Positions 26,360-36,355 of a stretch of DNA of 64,000 nt are shown in pieces; within the stretch, counting starts at the first letter, position 1, and every line of letters begins with the position of its first letter. The position numbers and the translations under genes were made by a program. Source of the DNA: Burkholderia sp. BCC0322. GTDB taxonomy: Bacteria; Pseudomonadota; Gammaproteobacteria; Burkholderiales; Burkholderiaceae. The stretch lies in the NCBI RefSeq assembly GCF_902833045.1, contig NZ_CADFDU010000009.1, positions 186,001-250,000 of the forward strand, in the 5' to 3' direction. Below the pieces are notes generated by a model that made no database searches, had not been told where the DNA came from, and worked only from the letters and a program-made list of their open reading frames with translations.

Positions 26360-27859
26360 ATGAGTCAACCTGTCGTGGAGAGACCTTCAGCCGAGGGCGA
26401 CCGGACGTCGTCCGTGCCGAAGGCGGCCGGCGGCCCCGATACACGCAAGCTCGGTTTGCTGCTGCTGAGCGGCATCGTCGTCGGCTCGATGATCGGCGGC
26501 GGGGCGTTCAACCTTCCGCAGAACATGGCCGCGGGCGCCGGCCTCGGCGCCATCGCGATCGCATGGATCATCACGCTCGTCGGCATGTTCTTTCTGGCAA
26601 ACGCGTTCCGCACGCTGGCGGACCAGCGCCCCGAACTCACCGCGGGCATCTACTCGTATGCACGAGAAGGCTTCGGCAAGTTCGCGGGTTTCGAGATGGC
26701 CTGGGGATACTGGCTCAGCTCCGCGTTCGGCAACGTCGCGTTCGCGGTGCTGATCATGCAGACGCTCGGCTATTTTTTCCCCGCGTTCGACGGCAGGAAC
26801 TGGCAGTCGATCGCGGGCGGATCGGTGCTGATCTGGGCCTTGCACTTCATGGTGCTTTCCGGCGTGAAGCGCGCGGCGATCCTCAACACGATCACGAGCG
26901 TGGTCAATGTCGTGACGCTGTCCGTCGCCATTGTCGTCATGGCGCTGTTTTTCCAGAAGGGACATTTCTCGTTCGATGTGTGGGGACAGCAGCAGCATCT
27001 CGGGGGCACGCTGGCACAGGTCAAGAGCACGATGCTGGTCACGCTCTGGGTGTTCATCGGCATCGAGGGCGCCGTCGTCGTGTCCGACCGGGCGCGCGAT
27101 CAGCACGCGGTGGGCACCGCGACGTTCATCGGGCTCGCGGTCTGCACGACGCTCTATTTCCTGCTTTCCGCGCTGCCGTTCGGCGTGATGTCCCAGCATC
27201 AGCTGGCAGGCCTGCAGAATCCGTCCACGGCCTATGTCATCGAGCAGCTCGTCGGGCACTGGGGGGCGGTCTTCGTCGTCGTCGCGCTGCTGTTCTCGGT
27301 GCTGAGCTGCTGGCTGGCGTGGACGGTCCTCGTTGCCGAGTTGCCGTATGCGGCCGCCAAGGACAACATTTTTCCGCGCTTCCTGTCGCACGAGAATCGC
27401 CATCATGCGGCTGCGCCGTCGCTGTGGATTTCGAGTGCCGTGATGCAGGTCATGATGTTCGTCGTGCTGTTTGCGCACGACGCGTGGATGTGGCTCATCA
27501 GCGTGGCCGGCGTGATGATCCTGCCGCCGTATCTCGCGAGCACCGGCTTCCTGTGGAAATGCGCGACGCAGCGGAGCTTCCAGGAGCATGCGGGCGAGGG
27601 CAAGCGCGCGTCGATATGGACCGGCGTTCTGGGCACCGCCTACGCGGCATGGCTGCTCTACGCGGCCGGTCCTACCTACCTGCTGATGTCGACGATCTTC
27701 TTCGTGATCGGCATCCCCGTGTTCTGGTATGCGCAGCGCGAGAAGAATCCGGACTCACCCGCTTTTACCGGACTCGAGCGCACGGCCGCTGTCGTCTTGC
27801 TCGCCGTCGCGGTGACTGCATGCGTGCTGTTTGCGAAGGGTGTCGTGTCGATCGGTTGA
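26360..27859 (+). CDS. arcD: Arginine/ornithine antiporter
   Basis: A 499-residue APC-superfamily transporter with about 12-13 membrane helices. It starts with the family motif [21 protein letters not shown] near residue 33 and contains the conserved [18 protein letters not shown] loop. ArcD brings arginine in and ornithine out at no energy cost, feeding the arginine deiminase pathway encoded next. A GGAG ribosome site precedes the ATG. The gene opens an arcD-arcA-arcB-arcC operon under an FNR-type box. Confidence 0.93.
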   Translation: MSQPVVERPSAEGDRTSSVPKAAGGPDTRKLGLLLLSGIVVGSMIGGGAFNLPQNMAAGAGLGAIAIAWIITLVGMFFLANAFRTLADQRPELTAGIYSYAREGFGKFAGFEMAWGYWLSSAFGNVAFAVLIMQTLGYFFPAFDGRNWQSIAGGSVLIWALHFMVLSGVKRAAILNTITSVVNVVTLSVAIVVMALFFQKGHFSFDVWGQQQHLGGTLAQVKSTMLVTLWVFIGIEGAVVVSDRARDQHAVGTATFIGLAVCTTLYFLLSALPFGVMSQHQLAGLQNPSTAYVIEQLVGHWGAVFVVVALLFSVLSCWLAWTVLVAELPYAAAKDNIFPRFLSHENRHHAAAPSLWISSAVMQVMMFVVLFAHDAWMWLISVAGVMILPPYLASTGFLWKCATQRSFQEHAGEGKRASIWTGVLGTAYAAWLLYAAGPTYLLMSTIFFVIGIPVFWYAQREKNPDSPAFTGLERTAAVVLLAVAVTACVLFAKGVVSIG

Positions 27860-27902
27860 CGGGTATCGAATACGCAATCGACAGGGCCGATGACGAACAG
27901 GC

Positions 27903-27922
27903 CACGCCATCGCGGTGGCGTG
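27903..27922 (+). other. Intercistronic hairpin between arcD and arcA
   Basis: CACGCCA and TGGCGTG form a seven-pair stem with a six-base loop in the 101-base arcD-arcA gap. It has no T tract, so it is more likely an mRNA processing or stability element than a terminator. Differential arcA over arcD expression is a known feature of such operons. Confidence 0.45.
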
Positions 27923-27960
27923 TCCGCACAAAACTGCTACGGAACTTCGGGAAACCGATC

Positions 27961-29184
27961 ATGACTCTTGGCGTTCATTCCGAGGCCGGCAAACTGCGAA
28001 CCGTGATGGTTTGCGCGCCTGGCCTCGCCCATCGCCGGCTGACGCCGGCCAACTGCGGAACCTTGCTCTTCGACGACGTGATCTGGGTCGACAAGGCCAT
28101 CGAGGATCATCAGGCGTTCGTGCGCGTGCTGCGCGAACGGGACGTGGAGGTGCTGGAGTTTCAGCATCTGCTGGCTGAAGTCTGCCTCGATACCGGCGCG
28201 CGCGACTGGATACTCGATCGCCGCATCACGGAGGAGGAAGTCGGTACGGGCATGCTTCGCGAACTGCGGCTATGGCTCGAATCGATGCCGGCGCAGCGGC
28301 TCGCCGAGGTGCTGATCGGCGGCGTCGCGAAATCGGAACTGCCGTTCGATGCACGCGGTTTGTTCGGCGGATATCTGGAGCGATCGGACTTCGTGATTCC
28401 GCCGCTCGTGAACCTGATTTTTCAACGCGACCCGAGTGCATGGATCTACGGCGGGGTGACGTTGCATCCGATGTTCTGGCCCGCGCGCCGGAAAGAAACA
28501 CTGCTGCTCGCGGCTGTCTACGCGTTTCATCCTCGCTTCGCGGGCAAGGTCAGAACGTGGTGGGGCGACCCCGACGTCGATCACGGCGCGCAGACGCTCG
28601 AAGGCGGCGACGTGATGGCCATCGGCAACGGCGTCGTGCTGATCGGCATGGGCGAGCGATCGAGCCCGCAAGCCGTCACGCAGGTCGCCCGCGCACTGTT
28701 CGCCGGCAACGGTGCGAAGCGCGTGATTGCATGCCAGTTTCCGAAGTCGCGCGCGTCGATGCATCTCGACACGGTCTTTTCGTTCCTCGACGTCGATTTC
28801 GTCAGCATTTATCCGGACGTGGCCGACGAGATCCGCTGCACGAGCCTGTATGCCGGAGACGTGCTCGGGCAGATTCGCTACGAGCGTCATGACGAGAAGT
28901 TCCTGCAGGTCGTGGCGAGTGCGCTCGGTGTCGGCTCGCTGCGCGTGCTGACGACGGGCGGGGACCGCTACGAAAGCGAGCGCGAGCAATGGGACGACGG
29001 CAACAACGTGCTCGCGCTCGACCGCCGCGTCGTGCTCGCGTACGACCGCAACACCCACACGAACCGCAAGATGCGCCAGGCCGGTGTCGAGGTGATCGAG
29101 CTGCCGGGCGGCGAGCTCGGCCGCGGCCGCGGCGGCAGTCATTGCCTGAGCTGCCCGGTCGCGCGCGATCCGGTCGCGCTCTGA
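27961..29184 (+). CDS. arcA: Arginine deiminase
   Basis: A 407-residue arginine deiminase (arginine + water to citrulline + ammonia), the first step of the energy-yielding ADI pathway. Visible blocks are [23 protein letters not shown]-type substrate loop near 160, LEGGDVM near 215, the [11 protein letters not shown] block with the catalytic His near 264, and the C-terminal [13 protein letters not shown] with the nucleophilic Cys about 395. The length is normal. It lies between arcD and the ornithine carbamoyltransferase gene in the same orientation. Confidence 0.95.
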   Translation: MTLGVHSEAGKLRTVMVCAPGLAHRRLTPANCGTLLFDDVIWVDKAIEDHQAFVRVLRERDVEVLEFQHLLAEVCLDTGARDWILDRRITEEEVGTGMLRELRLWLESMPAQRLAEVLIGGVAKSELPFDARGLFGGYLERSDFVIPPLVNLIFQRDPSAWIYGGVTLHPMFWPARRKETLLLAAVYAFHPRFAGKVRTWWGDPDVDHGAQTLEGGDVMAIGNGVVLIGMGERSSPQAVTQVARALFAGNGAKRVIACQFPKSRASMHLDTVFSFLDVDFVSIYPDVADEIRCTSLYAGDVLGQIRYERHDEKFLQVVASALGVGSLRVLTTGGDRYESEREQWDDGNNVLALDRRVVLAYDRNTHTNRKMRQAGVEVIELPGGELGRGRGGSHCLSCPVARDPVAL

Positions 29185-29226
29185 ACCGCGCCAATCCATG
29201 CTGACCTCGAGAGAAGAAAACTCATC

Positions 29227-30228
29227 ATGTTCAACGTACGCAACCGCAGCTATCTGACGCTGATGGACTACACGCCGCGCCAGATTCGTTACCTGCTCGA
29301 CCTGTCGCGCGACCTCAAGCGCGCGAAATACGCGGGCACCGAGGTGCCGCGCCTGACCGGCAGGAACATCGCCCTGATCTTCGAGAAGACCTCGACCCGC
29401 ACGCGATGCGCGTTCGAGGTTGCCGCCCATGACCAGGGCGCGCACGTCACCTACATCGATCCGACGGGGTCGCAGATCGGTCATAAGGAATCGATGAAGG
29501 ACACGGCCCGCGTGCTCGGCCGGATGTACGACGCGATCGAGTATCGCGGTTTCGGCCAGGAGATCGTCGAGGAACTCGCGCAGTACGCCGGCGTACCCGT
29601 GTACAACGGGCTGACCGACGAATTCCATCCGACCCAGATGCTGGCCGACGTGCTGACCATGCACGAACACAGCGACAAGCCGCTGCACGAAATCGCGTTT
29701 TGCTACATCGGCGACGCGCACAACAATACGGGCAACTCGCTGATGATCGTCGGTGCGAAGCTCGGCATGGACGTTCGCCTGTGCGCACCGCGGCATCTCT
29801 GGCCACACGACGAACTGATCGCGCAATGCCGGGACATCGCCGCGAAGACGGGCGCGCGGCTCATGCTGACCGAACAGCCCGGCGAAGCGGTGAAGGGCGT
29901 GGATTTCATCTACACGGACGTGTGGGTCTCGATGGGAGAACCGGAGGCGCGATGGGGCGAGCGCATCGGTACGTTGCTGCCCTATCAGGTGAACGCGAAA
30001 CTGCTGTCGGAAACCGGCAACCCGCGCGTGAAATTCATGCATTGCCTGCCGGCATTTCACGACGCGCATACGGTGGTGGGCAAGCAGATTGCCGATCACT
30101 ACGGGCTGACCGATGGCGTCGAGGTCACCGACGAGGTATTCGAGTCCGACGCGTCCGTCGTTTTCGAGCAGGCCGAGAACCGGCTGCATACGATCAAGGC
30201 GGTGCTGGTTGCCACGCTGGCCGGCTAG
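29227..30228 (+). CDS. arcB: Catabolic ornithine carbamoyltransferase
   Basis: A 333-residue OTCase. It has the carbamoyl-phosphate loop [14 protein letters not shown] near residue 53, the HPTQ motif ([11 protein letters not shown]) and the ornithine-site HCLPAFHD. Its place between arcA and arcC, and the pathway, indicate the catabolic direction: phosphorolysis of citrulline to ornithine and carbamoyl phosphate. It would be called argF only if anabolic; the operon argues for arcB. A GAGAGAA ribosome site precedes the ATG. Confidence 0.95.
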   Translation: MFNVRNRSYLTLMDYTPRQIRYLLDLSRDLKRAKYAGTEVPRLTGRNIALIFEKTSTRTRCAFEVAAHDQGAHVTYIDPTGSQIGHKESMKDTARVLGRMYDAIEYRGFGQEIVEELAQYAGVPVYNGLTDEFHPTQMLADVLTMHEHSDKPLHEIAFCYIGDAHNNTGNSLMIVGAKLGMDVRLCAPRHLWPHDELIAQCRDIAAKTGARLMLTEQPGEAVKGVDFIYTDVWVSMGEPEARWGERIGTLLPYQVNAKLLSETGNPRVKFMHCLPAFHDAHTVVGKQIADHYGLTDGVEVTDEVFESDASVVFEQAENRLHTIKAVLVATLAG

Positions 30229-30241
30229 GGGAGGACAGGCG

Positions 30242-31189
30242 ATGCGTATCGTGGTCGCACTTGGCGGCAATGCACTGCTGCGGCGCGGGGAGGCGATGAG
30301 CGCCGTCGCGCAGCTGCAGAACGTGAGACTGGCCGCGGCACAGCTGGCGGGCATCGCGCACGGGAACGAACTGGTGATCGTGCACGGCAACGGCCCGCAG
30401 GTCGGGTTGCTCGCGACACTTTCACGGCAGGCGCCGCCTGCCGAACGCTTTCCGCTCGATGTGCTCGACGCCGAGACCGAAGGCATGATCGGCTACCTGA
30501 TCGAACTGGAACTGCGCAACCGGCTGCCGGCGTCGCGCCCTTGCGCGACGCTCCTGACGATGGTCGAGGTGAGCGCCGCGGATCCTGCGCTCCGGCATCC
30601 CGACAAACCAGTCGGTCCGGTCCTCACGCGGGCAGCGGCGACCGAGATGGTCCGCACCAACGGCTGGGAGATCGTCGCGGACGGCGACGGGTACCGGCGC
30701 GTCGTGCCGAGCCCGCGGCCGCTGCGGTTTCTGGAAATCGAGCCGGTACGGGCGCTGCTCGCCAGTCGCGCGATCGTGATTTGCGCGGGAGGAGGCGGCA
30801 TTCCCGTGGTCGAAGCGGAGGGCGGCCGGCACCATGGGATCGAGGCGGTGGTCGACAAGGATCGCAGCGCGGCGCTCCTCGCCCGTGAACTCGATGCGGA
30901 CCTGTTCGTGATCGCCACCGACGTGGCAGGTGTGTACCTCGACTGGGGCACTGCCGACGCACGGCTGGTTCGCCGCACGTCGCCGGAGGCGCTCGCCGGG
31001 CAGGCTTTCGCAGCGGGCTCCATGGGACCGAAAGTCGAGGCCGCCGGTGACTTCGCTCGAACGTCGGGCCGGCGCGCGACCATCGGTTCGCTCGCGGATA
31101 TCGCACGCCTCGTCGACGACACTGCCGGCACCTCGGTGCTGGTCGGGCAGGATTGCGCGTTCGACGGGACGACGGATCCGGCACGGTGA
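30242..31189 (+). CDS. arcC: Carbamate kinase
   Basis: A 315-residue carbamate kinase of the amino-acid-kinase fold: N-terminal RIVVALGGNALLRRGE, the HGNGPQVG loop near residue 45, ICAGGGGIPVVEAEGG, the YLDWGT segment and the GSMGPKVEAAGDF motif at the end. It transfers phosphate from carbamoyl phosphate to ADP, giving the ATP of the arginine deiminase route. It starts 13 bases after arcB behind a GGGGAGGA ribosome site and closes the operon. Confidence 0.95.
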   Translation: MRIVVALGGNALLRRGEAMSAVAQLQNVRLAAAQLAGIAHGNELVIVHGNGPQVGLLATLSRQAPPAERFPLDVLDAETEGMIGYLIELELRNRLPASRPCATLLTMVEVSAADPALRHPDKPVGPVLTRAAATEMVRTNGWEIVADGDGYRRVVPSPRPLRFLEIEPVRALLASRAIVICAGGGGIPVVEAEGGRHHGIEAVVDKDRSAALLARELDADLFVIATDVAGVYLDWGTADARLVRRTSPEALAGQAFAAGSMGPKVEAAGDFARTSGRRATIGSLADIARLVDDTAGTSVLVGQDCAFDGTTDPAR

Positions 31190-31277
31190 CGGCGCGCCGT
31201 CGCCGGCGTACGGCATGAACGGCGGCTGCACGCGGCCGCTCGTTACGTCAGGTTCGAAGGCAACGGCGCCGCACGCG

Positions 31278-31466
31278 TTACGGGCGATCGCCCGGGGCGA
31301 GATTCAGCAGGACGACGAACGAGAGGATGCTCATGATCAGCGTGAGGATCGAGTACCTGAACACGCGTTCGTCGAACAGCAGCCCGTGAATGATGCCGGC
31401 CAGCGACGCGAGCGCGATGAACACGCTGAGCGTCGCGAGCGCGATTCGATACTGCTTTCGGTTCAT
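31278..31466 (-). CDS. Two-helix small membrane protein, DUF2964-like (copy 2)
   Basis: A 62-residue paralogue of the protein at 14740-14928, of identical length, with helices IALATLSVFIALASLAGIIH and YSILTLIMSILSFVVLL. It is convergent to arcC and divergent from the BON-domain gene. The promoter carries a perfect FNR-type box with the same flanks and -10 as copy 1. Function unknown; I infer induction under oxygen limitation. Confidence 0.65.
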   Translation of the reverse strand: MNRKQYRIALATLSVFIALASLAGIIHGLLFDERVFRYSILTLIMSILSFVVLLNLAPGDRP

Positions 31467-31578
31467 GACGATCTCCCGGGAAGCGGCTGGCGCCGGCTGC
31501 CATACGGATGCGAAGCGCCGGGTCGTGGCGGATTTCGCAGGGGCTGGCGTCATGATCGCGTCCCGCTCCGTCGCACGG

Positions 31579-31592
31579 TTGATCTGCATCAA
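31579..31592 (-). promoter_or_regulatory. FNR/ANR box (TTGATCTGCATCAA) before copy 2 of the DUF2964-like gene
   Basis: A perfect inverted repeat with a minus-strand GATCAT at 31557-31552, centred 31 bases away. The segment GGCGTCATGATCGCGT and GCACGGTTGATCTG are shared with the copy 1 promoter. Confidence 0.75.
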
Positions 31593-31646
31593 CGGAAAAA
31601 ACGGCCTGAACGTGCCCGTCGGCGGCTGCCCCAGGCACGCCGTTGC

Positions 31647-31660
31647 TTGATCCTCGTCAA
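31647..31660 (+). promoter_or_regulatory. FNR/ANR-type box (TTGATCCTCGTCAA) before the BON-domain gene
   Basis: Both half-sites fit TTGAY-N4-RTCAA. It lies 95 bases before the BON-domain start; a weak GATGCT at 31682-31687 has the right spacing for a -10. Confidence 0.6.
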
Positions 31661-31754
31661 GCCGCCGGCGCCGCCTTGCGCGATGCTGGATCCGGTGCGG
31701 CCCGTCACCGATCGCAAGTGTCGCGATCGACACGCGGGCCGACGGGAGACCGAC

Positions 31755-32402
31755 ATGAAGTCCGATGCAGCACTCAAGCAGGATGTCGAGCAGGCGCTGT
31801 TCTGGAATCCGGCGATCGATGCGCGCCGGATCGACGTCGACGTACGCGACCGGATCGTGACGCTGCGCGGCACGGTCGATAGCTGGGCGCAGAAACTCGA
31901 GGCGCAGAAAACGGCGCTGCATGTCGCGGATGCGCGCGCGCTGGTGCTCGAAGTGAACGTCACGCCACCGGAGAACGCGTGCGCGGATCAGGAGCTGGCG
32001 ATCGCGATCACGTTCGCGCTCGGCTGGCAGGAGGCGCTGCGCGATCACAAGATTCGCGTCGAGGTCGACCATGGCTGCGTGACGCTCGACGGCGAAGTGG
32101 ATCACGCGTTCCAGAGCCGTGCGGCGGAAGCAATGGTGAGCCGGATGATCGGCGTCGTCGGCGTCGCGAATCGCATCCGCGTGCGCGCCGACCATACGGT
32201 GCCGGACGTCGGTACCCGGATCGCCGAAGCGCTCGCGCGGCGCGCGCAGCGCGAATCCGCGGGGATCTCGATCGCCGCCGACGACGGCATCGTCACGTTG
32301 ACGGGCACGGTCGCGTCGCTCGCCGAACGGCGTGCCGCTTGCGGCGCGGCCGCATCGGTCAGGGGCGTGCGCGAGGTCGTCGACCGGCTGACCGTTGCCT
32401 GA
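31755..32402 (+). CDS. Triple BON-domain protein
   Basis: A 215-residue protein made of three BON domains (about 5-70, 78-145, 148-215). Each has the hydrophobic core and the IVTLRGTVDSW, CVTLDGEVDHAF or IVTLTGTVASL strand-turn. BON domains bind phospholipid or peptidoglycan and occur in osmotic and stress proteins such as OsmY. No signal peptide is visible, so this one is probably cytoplasmic or membrane-associated. The upstream frame that continues to 30930 is antisense noise. It is followed 43 bases later by an accessory ftsH, so both may form an envelope-stress operon. Confidence 0.85.
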   Translation: MKSDAALKQDVEQALFWNPAIDARRIDVDVRDRIVTLRGTVDSWAQKLEAQKTALHVADARALVLEVNVTPPENACADQELAIAITFALGWQEALRDHKIRVEVDHGCVTLDGEVDHAFQSRAAEAMVSRMIGVVGVANRIRVRADHTVPDVGTRIAEALARRAQRESAGISIAADDGIVTLTGTVASLAERRAACGAAASVRGVREVVDRLTVA

Positions 32403-32445
32403 CGTTGCATGAGCGGGCCCGCGCCCGCCGTGCCGGATCGACGCC

Positions 32446-34359
32446 ATGAAAAAATCATTCGATTACTCCGGTCTGCTGATTCCGTTCGTGTTTGCCGTGC
32501 TGGTGGCGTATCAGCTGCTGATGGCCCAGCCGGCAACGACGTCGATTTCGTACAGCGACTTTCACCGGCTGGTCGACGCGCGGCTCGTCGACGATCTCGA
32601 CGTCGGCCAGTCGTCGATCTCGGGCACGCTGCGCATGCCGGAAGCCGGCGCGGCGCTGCCGGCCTCCGACGCGGCCGCCGTGAAGAAGGCGGGGCCGCCG
32701 TGGCGCTTCACGACCAACCGGGTGGCCGACGATCGTCTCGTCAGCGACCTCACGGCCGCCGGCATCCGCTATCGCGGCGCGCCGGATTCGGGCTGGCTCG
32801 AAACGCTTGCCGGGTGGCTATTGCCGGTGATCGTCCTCGTGATGCTGTGGAGCTTCATGATGCGCAGGCCGGGCGGGGTCCGGGACTTGAGCGGCATGGG
32901 CAAAAGCCGGGCGCGCGTGTACGTGCAGCAGGAAACCGGCATCACGTTCGACGATATCGCGGGCATCGACGAAGCGAAGGCCGAGCTGCAGCAGATCGTC
33001 GCGTTCCTGCGCAACCCCGAGCGCTACCAGCGGCTCGGCGGCAAGATCCCGAAAGGCGTGCTGATCGTCGGCGCGCCCGGCACCGGCAAGACGCTGCTCG
33101 CGCGCGCGGTGGCCGGCGAGGCGGCCGTGCCGTTCTTCACGATCAGCGGCTCGGCGTTCGTCGAGATGTTCGTCGGCGTCGGCGCGGCCCGCGTGCGCGA
33201 CCTGTTCGAGCAGGCGCAGCAGAAGGCGCCGTGCATCGTGTTCATCGACGAGCTCGATGCGCTCGGCAAGGCGCGCGGCGTCGGTGTGATGTCCGGCAAC
33301 GACGAGCGCGAGCAGACGCTCAACCAGCTGCTCGTCGAGATGGACGGCTTCCAGGCCAATTCGGGCGTGATCATCATGGCTGCGACCAACCGGCCCGAGA
33401 TCCTCGATCCCGCGCTGCTGCGGCCCGGGCGCTTCGACCGCCACATCGCGATCGACCGGCCCGACGTGAATGGCCGGCGGCAGATCCTCGGCGTGCACGT
33501 CAAGCACGTGAAGCTCGCGGCCGACGTCGATCTCGGCGAACTCGCGCAGCGCACGCCGGGCTTCGTCGGCGCGGATCTCGCGAACGTCGTCAACGAGGCC
33601 GCGCTGCATGCGGCCGAACTCGGCAAGCCGGCGATCGGCATGGCCGACTTCGACGAGGCGATCGATCGCGCGATGACGGGCATGGAGCGCAAGAGCCGCG
33701 TGATGAACGACGAGGAAAAGCGGACCATCGCGTACCACGAAGCGGGGCACGCGCTCGTCGCGCAAAGCCGCGTGCATTGCGATCCGGTGAAGAAGGTGTC
33801 GATCATCCCGCGCGGCATCGCGGCGCTCGGCTATACGCAGCAGGTGCCGACCGAGGATCGCTACGTGCTGCGCAAGAGCGAGCTGCTCGAGCGGCTCGAC
33901 GTGCTGCTCGGCGGCCGGGTGGCCGAGGAAATCGCGTTCGGCGACGTGTCGACCGGCGCACAGAACGATCTGGAACGGGCGACCGCGCTGGCGCGTCACA
34001 TGGTCATGCAGTACGGGATGAGCGCGAAGCTCGGCCTGGCGACGCTCGACGACGCGACGGCGCAGGGCGGTTCGCCCGGCGTGTGGACGCCGGGCGACGG
34101 CCGGTGCAGCGAACACACCGCACGGTTGATCGACGAGGAAGTGCGCGCGTTGCTCGAAGCGGCGCACGAGCGGGTCGCGGCGACGCTCGGCGCGCATCGC
34201 GACGCGCTTGAGCGGATCGCGCTGTGCCTGCTGCAGCACGAGTCGATCGATCACGACACGCTGGTGGCGCTCATCGCGCCGCCGGACGATGGCGGCGATA
34301 AGCGCGGGCCTGCGCGCGCCGATGCGGAGCCGGCGACGGCCACGGACGCGCCGGCCTGA
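32446..34359 (+). CDS. Accessory FtsH-type ATP-dependent zinc metalloprotease
   Basis: A 637-residue membrane-bound AAA+ protease. It has two N-terminal helices flanking a periplasmic domain, Walker A GAPGTGKT at about 209, Walker [13 protein letters not shown], the second region of homology [18 protein letters not shown] and the zinc site HEAGH at 431-435. It degrades unassembled membrane proteins and selected regulators. It is somewhat divergent from housekeeping FtsH (for example [19 protein letters not shown], and an extended Asp/Ala-rich tail) and lies in a low-oxygen gene set. That suggests a second, stress-specific copy. The essential ftsH is expected elsewhere. Confidence 0.92.
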   Translation: MKKSFDYSGLLIPFVFAVLVAYQLLMAQPATTSISYSDFHRLVDARLVDDLDVGQSSISGTLRMPEAGAALPASDAAAVKKAGPPWRFTTNRVADDRLVSDLTAAGIRYRGAPDSGWLETLAGWLLPVIVLVMLWSFMMRRPGGVRDLSGMGKSRARVYVQQETGITFDDIAGIDEAKAELQQIVAFLRNPERYQRLGGKIPKGVLIVGAPGTGKTLLARAVAGEAAVPFFTISGSAFVEMFVGVGAARVRDLFEQAQQKAPCIVFIDELDALGKARGVGVMSGNDEREQTLNQLLVEMDGFQANSGVIIMAATNRPEILDPALLRPGRFDRHIAIDRPDVNGRRQILGVHVKHVKLAADVDLGELAQRTPGFVGADLANVVNEAALHAAELGKPAIGMADFDEAIDRAMTGMERKSRVMNDEEKRTIAYHEAGHALVAQSRVHCDPVKKVSIIPRGIAALGYTQQVPTEDRYVLRKSELLERLDVLLGGRVAEEIAFGDVSTGAQNDLERATALARHMVMQYGMSAKLGLATLDDATAQGGSPGVWTPGDGRCSEHTARLIDEEVRALLEAAHERVAATLGAHRDALERIALCLLQHESIDHDTLVALIAPPDDGGDKRGPARADAEPATATDAPA

Positions 34360-34382
34360 CCGGCTGCCGTCGATCGGGCCGC

Positions 34383-36206
34383 TCAACAGCCGATGCAGAC
34401 CGCGCGGTCGCGCAATTGCGCGGTGTCGTCGGTGACGACCGACGCGAGCCGCGGATCGGGCCGAAACACCGTGATGCCCTTGAGCCGTTCGCGCCATGCC
34501 GCGAAGAACAACGCATCGACCTGAGCCAGCGAACACTGGCTGTCCGTCGTCACGGTCTTCGAGATGCCGGCATCGACGCAGGGCTGGAGCACCGCGAGCA
34601 TCGCGATGTGATCGATCGGCGCGATCTCGGCCGCGGTGGCGAAATAGTCCGGCAGCGCGACGCCGTCGCCGTGCAGCGCGCGAAAGAGCCGGTAAGCGTG
34701 GTTCTGCACCCGGAATGCGTGCACCTGTCCGTCGACCGTGCGGACCATCCGGCGCTGCGTCCAGCCGACGGCCGGCTCGATGCCGTTCGAGCAGTTGTCG
34801 CAGAACGCGAGGCTCACGCTGCCGGCCGGCGCGAACGACAGCAGATGGCTGTTGCGCAGCCCGTGCCGCGCGATCGCGTGATGCACCTTCAGCGGCAGTC
34901 GCGTGCGGTATGCGGGGCCGGTCAGGTAAGCGGCCGGATCATAGGCGGGAAACGCGCCGCGCTCGGCGGCCAGCGCGGCCGATGCGGCAAACGCGTGCTC
35001 GCGCATCGTCAGTGCGATGCTGCGCGCACATGCGCGCGCGTCGACGCTGTCGTAGCGCAGCCGCAGCATCGTCAGCGCGTCGCCCAGGCCCGTCACGCCG
35101 ACACCGATGCGCCGCGTCCGATGCGCTTCACGTGCGTGCGCGGCGAGCGGCCACGCGGTGAGGTCGAGCACGTCGTCGAGCAGGCGGACCTGGACGCGCA
35201 CCGCGTCGGCAAGCGTCGCGAAATCGAAGCATGGCATGCCGTCGATACCGAACGGATGGCGCACGAACCGCGACAGGTCGATCGGCCCGAGCACGCAGCT
35301 GCCGTAGGGCGGCAGCGGCTGTTCGCCGCACGGGTTCGTCGCGTCGATCCGCTCGTGCTCGCGCATTGGATTCGCGTCGCGGATCGTGTCGAGGAACAGC
35401 AGCCCGGGTTCGGCGCTGTCGCGTGCGGCGTTGACGATCGCTTGCCACATCTTGCGAGCGGGAACCGTCGCATGAAGGTAGCGCCCGTCCGGCCGCCGGG
35501 GCGACGCAACGGCGGCTGCATGGCGCGGCGCGTGGTGGACGAGCGCCCATGGCAGGTCGTGCGTGACCGCTTCCATGAACGCGTCCGTGATGCCGACCGA
35601 CAGGTTGAAGGTCGGCCAGCGTGATCGCCCGCGCTTGGCCGTGACGAACGCAAGCAGGTCCGGATGGTCGCAGCGCAGGACGCCCATCTGCGCGCCGCGG
35701 CGCGGGCCGGTGAACGGTAGTGCGCGGCACATCGCATCGAATCGGTCGATCGCCGCACATACGCCGCGTTCGGGCGACAGGCGGCGTTCGTATGCGTCGG
35801 CGGGCGGCACCGGCGAGAAGTCGTAGCCGATTCCTCCGCCCATCAGCAGCGTGAGCCGGGCGTCGTCGAGCGCCTGCGCGAGCGCCGCATCGACACCCTG
35901 CAGCGGCAGGTCCAACGGAACCGCGAGCGGGTGGACGAAGCAGTTGATCATCGTCCCGCCGGCCTTCGAGCCGGCATTCGCCATGATGCGACCGGCGCCG
36001 ATCGCGCCGCGCTGCAGGTTCAGGAAGAACATGCGCTCGGCCCGCGCGCGCAGCGCGGGCGGCTCGGCGAGCGACAGTGCATGGGCGACACGCCGGAAGA
36101 CGGCCGCGCGCGACGTTTCGCCGGGCTGCGCATAGCGCTCGGCGAGCACGGTGGTGCAAAGTGGCTGCTCGTCCATGGCGGGGCTCGGCGACGACGGATG
36201 ACTCAC
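34383..36206 (-). CDS. nrdJ: Adenosylcobalamin-dependent (class II) ribonucleotide reductase
   Basis: A 607-residue class II RNR that makes deoxyribonucleotides with vitamin B12 and no oxygen. Cysteine in GTMINCFVHP (substrate-site disulfide), NPCGEQPLPPYGSCVLG near residue 292 (radical Cys and active-site loop) and the C-terminal CIGC pair for re-reduction are visible. I start at GTG 36206, which has GGGGAGG 8 bases upstream; an ATG at 36176 has no good ribosome site but gives the usual start. It is shorter than many NrdJ enzymes and lacks an ATP cone. The adjacent FNR-type box fits use under low oxygen. Confidence 0.85.
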   Translation of the reverse strand: MSHPSSPSPAMDEQPLCTTVLAERYAQPGETSRAAVFRRVAHALSLAEPPALRARAERMFFLNLQRGAIGAGRIMANAGSKAGGTMINCFVHPLAVPLDLPLQGVDAALAQALDDARLTLLMGGGIGYDFSPVPPADAYERRLSPERGVCAAIDRFDAMCRALPFTGPRRGAQMGVLRCDHPDLLAFVTAKRGRSRWPTFNLSVGITDAFMEAVTHDLPWALVHHAPRHAAAVASPRRPDGRYLHATVPARKMWQAIVNAARDSAEPGLLFLDTIRDANPMREHERIDATNPCGEQPLPPYGSCVLGPIDLSRFVRHPFGIDGMPCFDFATLADAVRVQVRLLDDVLDLTAWPLAAHAREAHRTRRIGVGVTGLGDALTMLRLRYDSVDARACARSIALTMREHAFAASAALAAERGAFPAYDPAAYLTGPAYRTRLPLKVHHAIARHGLRNSHLLSFAPAGSVSLAFCDNCSNGIEPAVGWTQRRMVRTVDGQVHAFRVQNHAYRLFRALHGDGVALPDYFATAAEIAPIDHIAMLAVLQPCVDAGISKTVTTDSQCSLAQVDALFFAAWRERLKGITVFRPDPRLASVVTDDTAQLRDRAVCIGC

Positions 36207-36231
36207 TGTAAGAGCCTCCCCGTCCGCTTCG

Positions 36232-36245
36232 TTGATCGAGCGCAA
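36232..36245. promoter_or_regulatory. Weak FNR-like site (TTGATCGAGCGCAA)
   Basis: One half-site is perfect (TTGAT); the other reads CGCAA instead of ATCAA. It lies 25 bases before the RNR start codon and may be coincidental. Confidence 0.2.
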
Positions 36246-36267
36246 CCCGGCGCTGTTGCGGCATGGC

Positions 36268-36281
36268 TTGACGGTCGTCAA
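36268..36281. promoter_or_regulatory. FNR/ANR-type box (TTGACGGTCGTCAA) between RNR and the sugar kinase
   Basis: A perfect TTGAC-N4-GTCAA inverted repeat in a divergent promoter, 62 bases before the RNR start and 74 before the kinase start. A TAAGGT at 36303-36308 has near-class-II spacing for the rightward gene. Confidence 0.6.
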
Positions 36282-36355
36282 TGTCGCGCGAAGGGGCGCA
36301 CGTAAGGTGGTGCCAGAGCCGGCCCGCGAATCGCGCCTTTTACCGGCTACGCGCC

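Noticed and set aside
31467-32447. Long minus-strand frame upstream of the small DUF2964-like gene
   Set aside because: It is antisense to the BON-domain gene and lacks a ribosome site; only the last 62 codons look real.
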